This document shows positions 17,247 to 26,272 of a stretch of 64,000 bases of DNA, piece after piece; the first letter of the stretch is position 1; the number at the start of each line of letters is the position of its first letter. A program made the translations under genes and the position numbers. Origin of the DNA: Clostridium_I sp047718555 (GTDB lineage Bacteria > Bacillota > Clostridia > Clostridiales > Clostridiaceae). Under the pieces are notes generated by a model that was not told the origin of the DNA, did not search any database, and saw nothing but the letters and a program-made list of their open reading frames with translations. Location: NCBI RefSeq assembly GCF_047718555.1, contig NZ_JBDNRK010000003.1, positions 93,537 through 157,536 of the forward strand. The letters run 5' to 3'.

Positions 17247-19739
17247 ATGACAGATAGAATTAATGGACTTACAACGAAAGAAGTTTCAACACTACAGGAG
17301 AAATATGGATTAAATGAACTGATTAAAAATGAAAAACCAAATCCACTTAAAAAATTTATCGGAGTTTTTAAAGAACCAATGTTCTTATTATTAGTAGGAG
17401 CTTCCACACTATATTTTATTTTAGGACAGCCTAGGGAAGGCATTGTAATGTTAGCATTTGTAATATCAGTTGTATCCATAACTTTCATTCAGGAGTGGAA
17501 AACAGAAAAAACTATGGATGCGTTGAAAGACTTAACATCTCCTCAAGTTTATACATTAAGAAATGGTAAGAAAGGTTTAATAAAAAGTTCTGAGCTTGTT
17601 CCAGGAGATATAATTTATATTGCGGAAGGAGAAAGAATACCTGCTGATTGTCAAGTAATAGAGGCATCTAATTTTTCTGTAGATGAATCTATTTTAACGG
17701 GAGAAGCAGAACATGTATTTAAGGTGCCCAAGGAATTGAGTGAAAGCTCTGATGACTATTGGAAAAAATATATGCTTTATGCAGGAACACTATCAGTATT
17801 TGGAAAATGTACTGCCATAGTAAAATTCACAGGATTTAATACAGAGTACGGAAAAATCGGAAAGGCTGTCAGTGAAGCTAAAGATGAATTAACTCCTCTT
17901 CAGAAGAAGATGGGGGAACTTGTAAAAGCCATTGCTATTGCAGGGATAATTTTATGTTTCACTGTAATGTTATTGTCCTTTTTTTATAATGGAAATTTAT
18001 TGAATAGCATATTATCAGGAATTACTTTAGCAATGGCATTGATTCCAGAAGAATTTCCGGTTGTGTTAGCAATATTTTTATCTCTAGGGGCATTTAGATT
18101 AGCAAAGAAAAATGCATTAATGAGAAAGGTTTCAGCGGTGGAAACATTAGGTTCTACCAATGTGCTTTGTGTAGATAAGACAGGAACTATTACTCAAAAC
18201 AGAATGAAGGTTAAAAAAGTATATGTTAATAATGAACTTCAAGACAGTACAGCTTTTACAGATAAAAATTTAAGTAAAATTAGTATATTAGCTTGCGAGA
18301 AAGATCCTTATGATCCAATGGAAAAAGCTATAATTGAAAATGGAGAAAAAAATATCTCTTTAGATGAATTATATAATTTGGAACTTTGCCAAAAATTTGC
18401 CTTCGATTCAAAGACAAAGAGAATGGCTAATATTTTTAAATTAAATGGGAGTTATTATGTAGCAGCAAAGGGATCTCCCGAAACCATAATACCACTTTGT
18501 AACTTAAGCGATGAAGAAGTTAAGAAAATTGAAGAAGAAATAGATAAAATGGCTTCTAAAGGTTTAAGAGTACTTGCCTTTGCTGAATGTGGAAATGACA
18601 AACTGTTAGAAAAACTGGAGGAATATCCACTAAATTTTAAAGGATTAGTGGGACTCCAAGATCCTCCTAAAGATGGTGTTTTAGAGGCAATAAAGATTTG
18701 TAATAATGCAGGTATAAGGGTAGTTATGATAACTGGTGACTACAGTAAAACCGCAGTAGCTATAGGTGAAGAAATTGGGCTTAAATTTGCCAGTAAATCT
18801 ATAACTGGGGATGAAATAGATTATATGAGTGAACAGCAGCTTTGTGAAGCTGTAAGAAGCTGCGATGTATTTTCAAGAGTAATTCCTGAGCATAAAATGA
18901 AGATTATTAAAGCACTAAAAAATAATGGTGATATTGTTGCAATGACTGGTGATGGAGTAAATGATGCACCTGCACTTAAAAATGCTGATATTGGAATAGC
19001 CATGGGAAAAAGAGGAACAGAGGTTGCAAAAGAAGCAGCGCATATGATTCTGCTTGATGACAATTTTACGACTATCGTAGAATCTGTAAGGGATGGAAGA
19101 AGAATATTTGACAATATCAGAAAGGCCATAGTGTATATTATGATAATTCATATACCTATAGCAGCTCTTGCACTTTTTGCTCCATTGTTCAATCTTCCGC
19201 AAATTTTACTGCCAATGCATATAATGCTTTTAGAATTAATAATAGATCCTACCTGTTCCATAATATTTGAAGGAGAATCTGCGGAACCTTATATTATGAA
19301 TCAGCCACCAAGGTCTCCAAAGGAGCCACTTTTAACAAAGGGATTAACTAAAAAAGTTATAGCACAGGGAGTTACAATGTTTTTAGCTGCTTTCTTACCT
19401 TTTCACTATCTGGTAGATTCAGGAATCTCTGTGGAGTATGCAAGGAGTGTTTCTCTAATAACATTGATAGTTGCAAATGTTATTTTAGTATTAGTAAACA
19501 GATCAAATACTCAGTATTTAATTCATATTTTTAAGGAGAAAGAAAATAAGGCACGACTTTTTATAAATAGTATTTCCTTAGTTATATTAGCATGTATTGT
19601 TTATATACCAATTTTACAATCATTATTTAAAACAAGTGCAGTGGATCTAAAAATGTTAATAGTAGCTGTGTTCATAGGCATCCTATCAACGGGATGGTGG
19701 GAACTGGTTAAAATGTATAAAAATAGAATACAAAAATAA
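17247..19739 (+). CDS. P2-type cation-transporting ATPase
   Basis: 830 aa with the full P-type order: N-terminal cation ATPase domain, actuator motif ILTGEAEHV (TGE), transmembrane helix 4, phosphorylation site DKTGTIT, nucleotide-binding KGSPE, hinge MTGDGVNDAPAL and C-terminal helices. The helix-4 metal motif is PEEFP rather than the PEGLP usual in Ca2+ pumps, so the ion may not be calcium. It has its own promoter with a GATAAT palindrome upstream, which points to metal control. It is probably an efflux pump for a divalent metal. Confidence 0.88.
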   Translation: MTDRINGLTTKEVSTLQEKYGLNELIKNEKPNPLKKFIGVFKEPMFLLLVGASTLYFILGQPREGIVMLAFVISVVSITFIQEWKTEKTMDALKDLTSPQVYTLRNGKKGLIKSSELVPGDIIYIAEGERIPADCQVIEASNFSVDESILTGEAEHVFKVPKELSESSDDYWKKYMLYAGTLSVFGKCTAIVKFTGFNTEYGKIGKAVSEAKDELTPLQKKMGELVKAIAIAGIILCFTVMLLSFFYNGNLLNSILSGITLAMALIPEEFPVVLAIFLSLGAFRLAKKNALMRKVSAVETLGSTNVLCVDKTGTITQNRMKVKKVYVNNELQDSTAFTDKNLSKISILACEKDPYDPMEKAIIENGEKNISLDELYNLELCQKFAFDSKTKRMANIFKLNGSYYVAAKGSPETIIPLCNLSDEEVKKIEEEIDKMASKGLRVLAFAECGNDKLLEKLEEYPLNFKGLVGLQDPPKDGVLEAIKICNNAGIRVVMITGDYSKTAVAIGEEIGLKFASKSITGDEIDYMSEQQLCEAVRSCDVFSRVIPEHKMKIIKALKNNGDIVAMTGDGVNDAPALKNADIGIAMGKRGTEVAKEAAHMILLDDNFTTIVESVRDGRRIFDNIRKAIVYIMIIHIPIAALALFAPLFNLPQILLPMHIMLLELIIDPTCSIIFEGESAEPYIMNQPPRSPKEPLLTKGLTKKVIAQGVTMFLAAFLPFHYLVDSGISVEYARSVSLITLIVANVILVLVNRSNTQYLIHIFKEKENKARLFINSISLVILACIVYIPILQSLFKTSAVDLKMLIVAVFIGILSTGWWELVKMYKNRIQK

Positions 19740-20039
19740 AATAAACTCGTTATGCTTTTACATTTGTAATATTCTTAGAGTTGGTAAGGTTTTTAAGAAG
19801 AAAGTTTTCTTTCTAGTTACAGAGAATATGAAAATAGTGTGAAGATTTGATATATTCTTAATCTTATGATATTATTACAATATAATGAAATTATTAGTGA
19901 ATAAGATCTCTTATAATTTTATATACAATAATTTTTTTGTTAAATTAAATGTTTTAAATATTAGAACATCAAAGAATAAAATTGGCTATGACAAGGAACT
20001 TTGTACCTTGTACATCAGATATTTCAGGAGGATGATATT
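19740..20039. other. Intergenic region, nothing recognised
   Basis: 300 A+T-rich bases. No coding stretch, clear terminator or RNA motif is seen. A promoter for the next two genes presumably lies here. Confidence 0.4.
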
Positions 20040-20336
20040 ATGGGATTTTTTTCAAGATTATTAGGGAAACGGGATCATAGAGATAATCAGCAGGGGAGCA
20101 ACTATTATAAGAGAGAGGGATTTTTTAGTCGTTTATTTAATATGTTTGGCTCATTTTCTAATCCAGATAGAAGACACAATAATAATTACCATGATTCAGA
20201 TAGAAGATATGATAATCACTACTCTGATGATTCAAATAGAAGAAGATACAATACTCACTATTCTGATGATTCATATAGAAATAATCACGATGATAGGAAT
20301 TATCATAGAAAAAAATATAGAAGTTCCTGGTCATGA
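20040..20336 (+). CDS. Low-complexity Asn/Asp/Arg/Tyr/His-rich small protein
   Basis: 98 aa starting at the ATG preceded by AGGAGG (an upstream in-frame TTG has no site). Two amphipathic GFFSRL(L/F) segments lie near the N-terminus (residues 2-8 and about 33-40). The rest is a disordered tail with repeats of the type YxDDSxRRxY. The stop overlaps the start of the kinase gene by 4 bases, so the two are translationally coupled. It may be a membrane-associating partner or substrate of that kinase. No known family recognised. Confidence 0.7.
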   Translation: MGFFSRLLGKRDHRDNQQGSNYYKREGFFSRLFNMFGSFSNPDRRHNNNYHDSDRRYDNHYSDDSNRRRYNTHYSDDSYRNNHDDRNYHRKKYRSSWS

Positions 20337-21052
20337 TTTTGTTTTTTTCAAAAAAGAAGTACCCATCGGGCTTTTTAATTGATGGATACAAAGTTATAAG
20401 ATCAATAGGCGAAGGTCGATTTGGAATATGTTATTTAGTTGATTTAGATGGAAAACAATATGTTTTAAAAGAAATAAAGCCTAAAGTAATGAAAAAGAAG
20501 GATAAAAAAGTTGTGTTTGAAGAAGAAATACTCTCATCTATTGACAATCCAACTATTCCTAAAATAATTGATACAATAAAAAAGGATAATATTTATGCCT
20601 ATATTTTAGAATATAAAAGTGGAAAAACCATTGAGGATATGATTTTTGGAAATAAGCATAGGTTTAGCAAGTATGAAATTTATAAAATTGGAATAAAATT
20701 GATAGATATAATAAAGTATCTTCATGGAAGAAGTATTGTTCACAGAGATATAAGAGTACCAAATGTAATTATTGATGAAGAGCGTGTTTATCTTATTGAT
20801 TTTGGACTGGCAAGATTAATTGATAATAAAAAGTATACACATTATGAAGATTTTATATATTTTGGTCACTTACTTCTTCATTTATATTATTCTTCTTTTA
20901 CAAAAACTAATAAGAAATCAAAACCATGGTATGAAGAACTAGAATTGTCATCAATTGAATTAAAATTTTTAAAAAAGTTATTAGGTTTGGATAGGGAATA
21001 TAAAAGTATTTATGATATAGAAAAGGATTTTTTAGCATTAGGATTGATATAG
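20333..21052 (+). CDS. Small Ser/Thr protein kinase
   Basis: A 239-aa Hanks-type kinase domain with nothing attached. Glycine loop GEGRFG, ATP-binding Lys in YVLKEI, catalytic loop HRDIRVPN and magnesium motif DFGLA are intact, so it should be active. It has no transmembrane helix or PASTA repeats, unlike PrkC. The short C-lobe recalls the compact kinases of the YbdM/YrzF type. It is coupled by a 4-base overlap to the low-complexity protein before it. Confidence 0.85.
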   Translation: MILFFSKKKYPSGFLIDGYKVIRSIGEGRFGICYLVDLDGKQYVLKEIKPKVMKKKDKKVVFEEEILSSIDNPTIPKIIDTIKKDNIYAYILEYKSGKTIEDMIFGNKHRFSKYEIYKIGIKLIDIIKYLHGRSIVHRDIRVPNVIIDEERVYLIDFGLARLIDNKKYTHYEDFIYFGHLLLHLYYSSFTKTNKKSKPWYEELELSSIELKFLKKLLGLDREYKSIYDIEKDFLALGLI

Positions 21053-21207
21053 TTACAAGGTTTTTGTATAATTGTTTTCAAAGATTAAAAGCAAGAAGAA
21101 CAAAATTTATTTTGTATTTGTTCACTTTTACCTTATGGTGGTGTAGTATTAGAGCAGCTGCTCATCAGATAAATCTGCTGATCGGAAATGATTTTAAATG
21201 AAACGGA

Positions 21208-22380
21208 GTGAATATTGCCTTGGAATTTAATCGAAAAGATATACAAAAAATTCTTGAAATTGTAGTGATTGCTATTTTATTGTTTTGGGGACTACAAAAT
21301 CTTTCGAAAATTTCCTTCTTTCTTGGTGGAATTTTCAAAATACTTTTTCCTTTCCTGATGGGATTTTGTATTGCATTCATTCTCAATGTACCAATGAAAG
21401 TAATTGAAAATAAGCTGTTTCCTTTTAATGCAAAGGATAAAAAAGGCATCAAGAAAAAGTTGAGACGTCCAGTGAGTCTAATTCTGACTGTACTAATTGT
21501 ACTAACCATTATTATGATGGTTATGCTTATAGTCATTCCAGAGATAGTTCGAACTTTGGGCGTCCTCAGTACGAGTATTCCCGGTTTTACTCTTCGTGTA
21601 CAGGAGTGGTACAATAATCTAGTAACAATGCTTCCTCAGTTTATCCCGGGAGCTGCAGTCACAAAGATTAATTGGGATAATATTAACAAAACAATGTTCG
21701 GATTTTTGCAAAATGGAACTACCAGTCTTTTAGGTTACACTGTAGGTATAGCAACATCTATATTCAGCGGTATTTTTAATTTTATTTTAGGTTCTATATT
21801 TGCGATTTATATCCTAGCACAAAAAGAAAGCCTGGCGCGACAGACAAAGAAAGTTCTGTACGCTTATATACCCGAGGGAAAAGCAGACCGGATTATTAAT
21901 ATCTCTACTCTAGCAAGCAAGATTTTTTCCAGCTTTTTAACTGGTCAATGTCTTGACGCAATGATTTTAGGAACAATGTTCTTTGTCACCATGAGTATAT
22001 TTCGTTTTCCATATGCACTGATGGTTGGAGTACTCATCGCCTTTACCGCATTGATTCCGCTAATTGGAGTACTTATCGGTTTGTTTGTTGGCACATTCAT
22101 GATTATGGTATCCAGTCCTGTGAAAGCCTTTTGGTTTATCATCCTCTTTTTCGTGCTGCAGCAGATTGAAGGTAACCTTATCTATCCCCGTGTGGTTGGC
22201 AGCTCAGTAGGGCTACCAGGCATATGGGTACTGGTTGCGGTAACTCTAGGCGGCAGTACTATGGGAATTGTTGGCATGCTGGTGAGTGTACCACTTTGCT
22301 CAGTGCTGTACGCACTTTTGAGGGAGTCTGTTGTAAGGAATCTAAAGATGAAAAAAATATCGACGGAAAAATTAAAATGA
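21208..22380 (+). CDS. AI-2E transporter family permease (UPF0118)
   Basis: A 390-aa membrane protein with about eight helices and the conserved central region GSIFAIYILAQKE...SSFLTGQCLDAMILG and the QQIEGNLIYPRVVG motif of the AI-2E exporter/YdbI/YtvI family. The family includes Na+/H+ antiporters and sporulation transporters, so the substrate is unknown. The GTG at 21208 has only a weak GGAG close by. Codon choice (many CGC, CCG, CTG and GGC codons) and visibly higher G+C set it apart from its neighbours, which suggests recent transfer. Confidence 0.85.
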   Translation: MNIALEFNRKDIQKILEIVVIAILLFWGLQNLSKISFFLGGIFKILFPFLMGFCIAFILNVPMKVIENKLFPFNAKDKKGIKKKLRRPVSLILTVLIVLTIIMMVMLIVIPEIVRTLGVLSTSIPGFTLRVQEWYNNLVTMLPQFIPGAAVTKINWDNINKTMFGFLQNGTTSLLGYTVGIATSIFSGIFNFILGSIFAIYILAQKESLARQTKKVLYAYIPEGKADRIINISTLASKIFSSFLTGQCLDAMILGTMFFVTMSIFRFPYALMVGVLIAFTALIPLIGVLIGLFVGTFMIMVSSPVKAFWFIILFFVLQQIEGNLIYPRVVGSSVGLPGIWVLVAVTLGGSTMGIVGMLVSVPLCSVLYALLRESVVRNLKMKKISTEKLK

Positions 22381-22407
22381 AAACCTAAAACTAAAAAATT
22401 AGTATTT

Positions 22408-22459
22408 AGCACTATTAAAATTACTGAAATCTAGTGATTTTGATAGTGCTTTTCTATTT
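22408..22459 (+). terminator. Rho-independent terminator
   Basis: AGCACTAT-T-AAAAT / ATTTT-G-ATAGTGCT long stem followed by TTTCTATTT. Confidence 0.85.
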
Positions 22460-22466
22460 GTATCTT

Positions 22467-22592
22467 CGCTTTAGCTCTAAAGGTAGAGAAGCTTTAACAG
22501 GTAATATCAAATTAATGAATAAAGAAAATATCGCTTACAAAAATATTGATGTGGCTGGCACCGTAGTTCATGTTGCTATTGATAGATTTTAA
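22467..22592 (+). pseudogene. Fragment of a heavy-metal P1B-type ATPase (CadA/ZntA-like)
   Basis: The 41-residue frame reads ...EALTGNIKLMNKENIAYKN... and GTVVHVAIDRF then stop. This is the nucleotide-binding-domain region just before the hinge in Cd/Zn-exporting ATPases. Everything else is missing, so it is a relic of a deleted gene. Confidence 0.65.
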
Positions 22593-22604
22593 ATATTAAA
22601 TTTC

Positions 22605-22636
22605 TTCATAATATCTTTATAAGTATTTTGTACAAT
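22605..22636 (+). promoter_or_regulatory. Promoter with TTCATA direct-repeat box (2 of 5)
   Basis: TTCATA, 5 bases, TTTATA, 9 bases, TACAAT. It is placed to drive menH and probably the men genes behind it. Confidence 0.7.
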
Positions 22637-22689
22637 AAGTTTTAAGAAGATATAAGAATGATGAATATACAAGCTTGCAAGGTGATAGG

Positions 22690-23499
22690 ATGATTATTGA
22701 AATCGAAAATATTAAATATCATGTTCAGATAAAAGGCAAAGGTAAACCAATTATTTGTTTGCATGGTTTTTCTGAAAATTTAAGTACATGGAGTTTACTT
22801 AAATTAGAGGGATATCAACTAATATTGATAGATTTTATTGGGCATGGAAAAAGTGATAAACCATACTCAAGTAAATATTATAGCTTGAAAATAATGATTA
22901 AACACTTAAATAAACTCATTTATAAATTGGGCTTAAAAAAATATTCAATGTTAGGTTATTCTATGGGTGGAAGAATTACTTTAGCCTATGCAATAGCTTA
23001 TCCATATGAAATTGATAGACTGATTTTAGAAAGTGCGTCTTATGGTGAAGTGGGATTTATAAATCGCTTCAAACGCCGGAGAAAGGATTTGAATTTGGCA
23101 AAAAGTATACTAACAAATGGAATAGAATGGTTTAATGAATATTGGTCAAATTTGAGTATATTCCAATCACAAAGAAAATTGCCAAATACTATTATAGATG
23201 AAATAAGAAAAAGACGTTTATCAAACATAACTTATGCACTTTCAAATACATTGTTGTGCAGTGGGCAAGGGAAATTTCCATGTATGAAAGATCATATAGG
23301 TAAATTATCTATGCCTTTATTATATATAAGTGGAGAATATGACAAAAAATATAAGCAAATAGGTAAAGACTTTGAAAAATCAAATAGTTATACAAAGCAT
23401 GAAACAATAAAAGGTGCTGGGCATAATACACATATTGAAAATCCTAATGCCTTTATTGAAGTCTTAAGTAAATTTTTATCCGATGACTATCCGCTCTAA
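22690..23499 (+). CDS. menH: MenH-like alpha/beta hydrolase (SHCHC synthase)
   Basis: MenH removes pyruvate from SEPHCHC to form SHCHC in menaquinone synthesis. 269 aa from the ATG preceded by AGGTGAT (an upstream TTG is in frame). Motifs: oxyanion region CLHGFSEN, GHGKSDKP, nucleophile elbow GYSMGGR, acid SGEYDKKY and catalytic His in GAGHNTH. The family is broad, but the men genes directly after it support the call. The last six codons (SDDYPL) and the stop come from the hairpin element that begins here. Confidence 0.8.
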   Translation: MIIEIENIKYHVQIKGKGKPIICLHGFSENLSTWSLLKLEGYQLILIDFIGHGKSDKPYSSKYYSLKIMIKHLNKLIYKLGLKKYSMLGYSMGGRITLAYAIAYPYEIDRLILESASYGEVGFINRFKRRRKDLNLAKSILTNGIEWFNEYWSNLSIFQSQRKLPNTIIDEIRKRRLSNITYALSNTLLCSGQGKFPCMKDHIGKLSMPLLYISGEYDKKYKQIGKDFEKSNSYTKHETIKGAGHNTHIENPNAFIEVLSKFLSDDYPL

Positions 23500-23616
23500 T
23501 ACTCCAATCTCACTCTGTGAAAGTGAGAGTAAAGAGTGGCTACGTCCCTGGATAAGGATTTCTAAGTATCGTATGAGAAAATACTATATATAATCTAAGA
23601 ACTCTGTTTATAAGGA
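23477..23616 (+). repeat. Hairpin element, family B, supplies menH stop
   Basis: It starts TTTAT|CCGATGACTATCC and ends near CTGTTTAT, as the copy at 53686 does. The outer stem is TATCC/GGATA, the next CCGCTCT/AGAGTGG with a G.U pair, and the innermost TCTCACT/AGTGAGA. It covers the menH 3' end and most of the gap to menB. Confidence 0.72.
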
Positions 23617-23699
23617 ATATTAGCAGTAAAAATCCTATGTTAAGAGTAATACAGCAATATGAATTAAGAGTTTATCAAAAATTAGAAAGAGGTCATAAG

Positions 23700-24542
23700 A
23701 TGAACAAATTTCCTTGGAGAGAATTAAAACGTAATTATGAAGATGTTATTTATGAAGTATATGATGGAATTGCAAAGATTACAATCAATCGTCCTGAAGT
23801 GCGTAATGCATTTCGGCCTAAAACAATTATGGAATTAATTGATGCTTTTACTTTAGCTCGTGAAGATGAAAGAGTAGGTGTAGTTATTTTAACAGGCGCA
23901 AATCATGGACAAGGTCAGGATAAAGAGGCATTTTGTTCTGGTGGAGATCAGAAGGTACGTGGTCATGGTGGTTATGTTGGAGATGATAATATACCACGTT
24001 TAAATGTTTTAGATTTACAGCATTTGATTAGAATACTTCCGAAGCCTGTTATAGCAATGGTAAATGGCTATGCAATTGGTGGTGGACATGTACTGCATAT
24101 AGTATGTGATTTAACAATTGCTTCTGAAAATGCTAAGTTTGGACAAACAGGACCAAAGGTAGGTTCTTTTGATGGTGGATATGGAGCTGGATATTTAGCA
24201 CGCATTATCGGTCATAAAAAAGCACGTGAAATTTGGTATCTATGCCGTCAATATACTGCTAATAAAGCACTTGATATGGGATTGGTGAATGAAGTTGTAG
24301 CCTTTGATGAATTGGAAGAAGAAACAGTAAAATGGGCAAAAGAGATCTTACAGCATTCACCTACTGCACTACGTTTCTTAAAAGCATCCTTTAATGCAGA
24401 TACAGATGGATTGGCTGGTTTACAGCAATTAGCTGGAGATGCTACATTATTATTTTATACTACAGAGGAAGCGAAAGAAGGACGGGATGCCTTTAAAGAA
24501 AAGCGAAATCCTGATTTTGAGCAATTTCCTAAATTTCCATAG
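23700..24542 (+). CDS. menB: MenB, 1,4-dihydroxy-2-naphthoyl-CoA synthase
   Basis: This crotonase-fold enzyme closes the second ring of the naphthoquinone from OSB-CoA. The ATG at 23700 follows AGAAAGAGG; the frame is open to 23637 but without a site. 280 aa, with CSGGDQKVRG, GYAIGGGH, QTGPKVGSFDGGYGAGYLAR and the C-terminal FPKFP hallmark. Codon choice (CGT, CGC) differs a little from neighbouring genes. No menF or menD is in the window. Confidence 0.95.
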   Translation: MNKFPWRELKRNYEDVIYEVYDGIAKITINRPEVRNAFRPKTIMELIDAFTLAREDERVGVVILTGANHGQGQDKEAFCSGGDQKVRGHGGYVGDDNIPRLNVLDLQHLIRILPKPVIAMVNGYAIGGGHVLHIVCDLTIASENAKFGQTGPKVGSFDGGYGAGYLARIIGHKKAREIWYLCRQYTANKALDMGLVNEVVAFDELEEETVKWAKEILQHSPTALRFLKASFNADTDGLAGLQQLAGDATLLFYTTEEAKEGRDAFKEKRNPDFEQFPKFP

Positions 24543-24693
24543 AGTAGTATCAATTATGAAATATTTTCAATGAGGTAAAATAGAATTTATTTTGTATTTG
24601 TCTATTTTCATTTTAAAACAAGATTTTGTTACAGAAGTTGAATAAGTGATAAGAGTAAAAAATAGTAGAAATGAATTTGATAAAGGTGAAAAA

Positions 24694-26028
24694 ATGAATT
24701 GGCTTAAAAAGTATAGTATTGAAAGACCTGATAAAAAATTTATTAATGATGTAACATTTAGAAAAGTATATGAGAGTGTAACAGACTTGGCTAAAAAACT
24801 ATTTTCATATGTAAAAAATGAGAAAAGAGTTGCTCTTTATGCCAATAATTCAGTTGATATGGTACTTTTCTTTTTGGCACTTCAATTTTTAGAAAAAGAA
24901 GTGTTGATGCTGAATACGCGTTTAACTGATGAAGAAATAAAAAAACAATTAAAATTACTAAAGGTTCAAATTGTTTTTTCTTATGATAATAAATTTATAT
25001 CCTTTAATAAAGTATATAAAAGTGAAAAACAAGATATAGAATTGGTAGAAGAGTTTGATGAAGAAAGTATTACAGTTATCATGAATACCAGCGCCACAAC
25101 AGGAGAATTTAAATCAGTGCCAATACGTTGGAAACAGTTTTATTCCCATGTAGAAGCATCTCAAAAAAGTCTTGGAGTAACAGATGAGGATAATTGGCTT
25201 GTAGTGTTACCAATGTATCACATTAGTGGACTATCCATTTTAATACGAAGCTTATACAATGGAACTTCTGTTACCATATTAGAGAAATTTCACCAAGAAC
25301 AAGTTGTAAAATTAATTGAGAACAATAGAATAAACATGTTATCTATTGTGCCAACAATGTTAAATAGAATTGTGGATAAAATTGAGAAACATAATTTACG
25401 TGTAGTGTTAGTAGGTGGTGAATTTATTCCTAAGCCTCTGGTTGAAAAAAGTATTGCAAAAAATATCCCCATTTACAAAACTTATGGAATGACTGAAACC
25501 ACAAGTCAGGTTACAACCTTTTCTGTATTGGATTATCAAGAAAAAATTGATTCTGTAGGATTGCCACTGGAAAAAGTTGTTATTCAAATTGAAAATCCTG
25601 ATAAAAAAGGCATTGGGGAAGTTGTGATTAAAAGTCCAATGCTAATGGAGGGATATATTGAAAAGAAAAAAGTTTTTAATTATTTTAATTCAGAAGATGT
25701 AGGCTATATAGATGAGGATGGATTTTTGTATATACTTGATCGCCGCAAAAATATAATTATTTCTGGTGGAGAGAATATCTATCCAAAAGAGATTGAAAAT
25801 ATTTTATATGCAAATCCCAAAATATATGAATGTGCAGTGGTGGGGGAGAAGGATGAAAAATGGGGACAAGTACCTGTATTATATGTAGTTTCTTCACTAA
25901 CTGAAGCTGAAATATTAGATTATGTCTCAAATAAACTGGCAGAATATAAATTACCTAAAAAAATTATTTATCTAGAAGAGCTACCTAGAAATTCTTCAGG
26001 AAAAATATTAAAAAAGAATTTAACCTGA
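24694..26028 (+). CDS. menE: MenE, o-succinylbenzoate-CoA ligase
   Basis: An acyl-adenylate-forming enzyme that activates OSB for MenB. The ATG at 24694 follows AAAGGTGA; a GTG at 24646 is in frame without a site. 444 aa. The P-loop-like motif is TSATTGEFKSVP (the usual GTTGKPKG is altered), followed by YGMTETTSQ, RRKNIIISGGENIYP and the catalytic Lys region PRNSSGKILKK. The last two codons and the stop (Leu-Thr-TGA) lie inside a hairpin element, so the original 3' end was replaced. Confidence 0.88.
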   Translation: MNWLKKYSIERPDKKFINDVTFRKVYESVTDLAKKLFSYVKNEKRVALYANNSVDMVLFFLALQFLEKEVLMLNTRLTDEEIKKQLKLLKVQIVFSYDNKFISFNKVYKSEKQDIELVEEFDEESITVIMNTSATTGEFKSVPIRWKQFYSHVEASQKSLGVTDEDNWLVVLPMYHISGLSILIRSLYNGTSVTILEKFHQEQVVKLIENNRINMLSIVPTMLNRIVDKIEKHNLRVVLVGGEFIPKPLVEKSIAKNIPIYKTYGMTETTSQVTTFSVLDYQEKIDSVGLPLEKVVIQIENPDKKGIGEVVIKSPMLMEGYIEKKKVFNYFNSEDVGYIDEDGFLYILDRRKNIIISGGENIYPKEIENILYANPKIYECAVVGEKDEKWGQVPVLYVVSSLTEAEILDYVSNKLAEYKLPKKIIYLEELPRNSSGKILKKNLT

Positions 26029-26258
26029 CTAACTTGGCATAAGTCTCCCACGCACTCTGTGAAAGCGATTCACGCAAAATCAAAAAAAAGATTTTGGTTC
26101 TCTGCTTGCACGCTGTGAAAGTGATTCGCACCAAATTAAAATTTGGGCTCTCTACTTTTCTTCAAGTGGGAGTTCAACGCCAAGTAAGCCATGCATTTGC
26201 AGTTCTAAAATTCAGATGGGGTAAAAGAATCCCCACCTGAATTAAGAACTTGCTTCAA
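26019..26258 (+). repeat. Hairpin element, family A, long copy, supplies menE stop
   Basis: It has the same ends as 10459-10591 (TTAACCTGACTAAC... / ...ACTTGCTTCAA) but about 110 extra bases in the apical part of hairpin 1. That part has two related CTGTGAAAG-GATTC repeats followed by CTCTCTACTTTTCTTCAAG, which also occurs in the copy at 53686. The menC ribosome-binding site follows at once. Confidence 0.75.
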
Positions 26259-26272
26259 AAGGGGTAAATTAA

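Noticed and set aside
20146..20391. Open frames on both strands within the low-complexity gene
   Set aside because: They arise from the repetitive GAT/AAT codons of the real gene at 20040; they have repetitive Ile/Met/Thr or Tyr/Phe/His content and no proper site.
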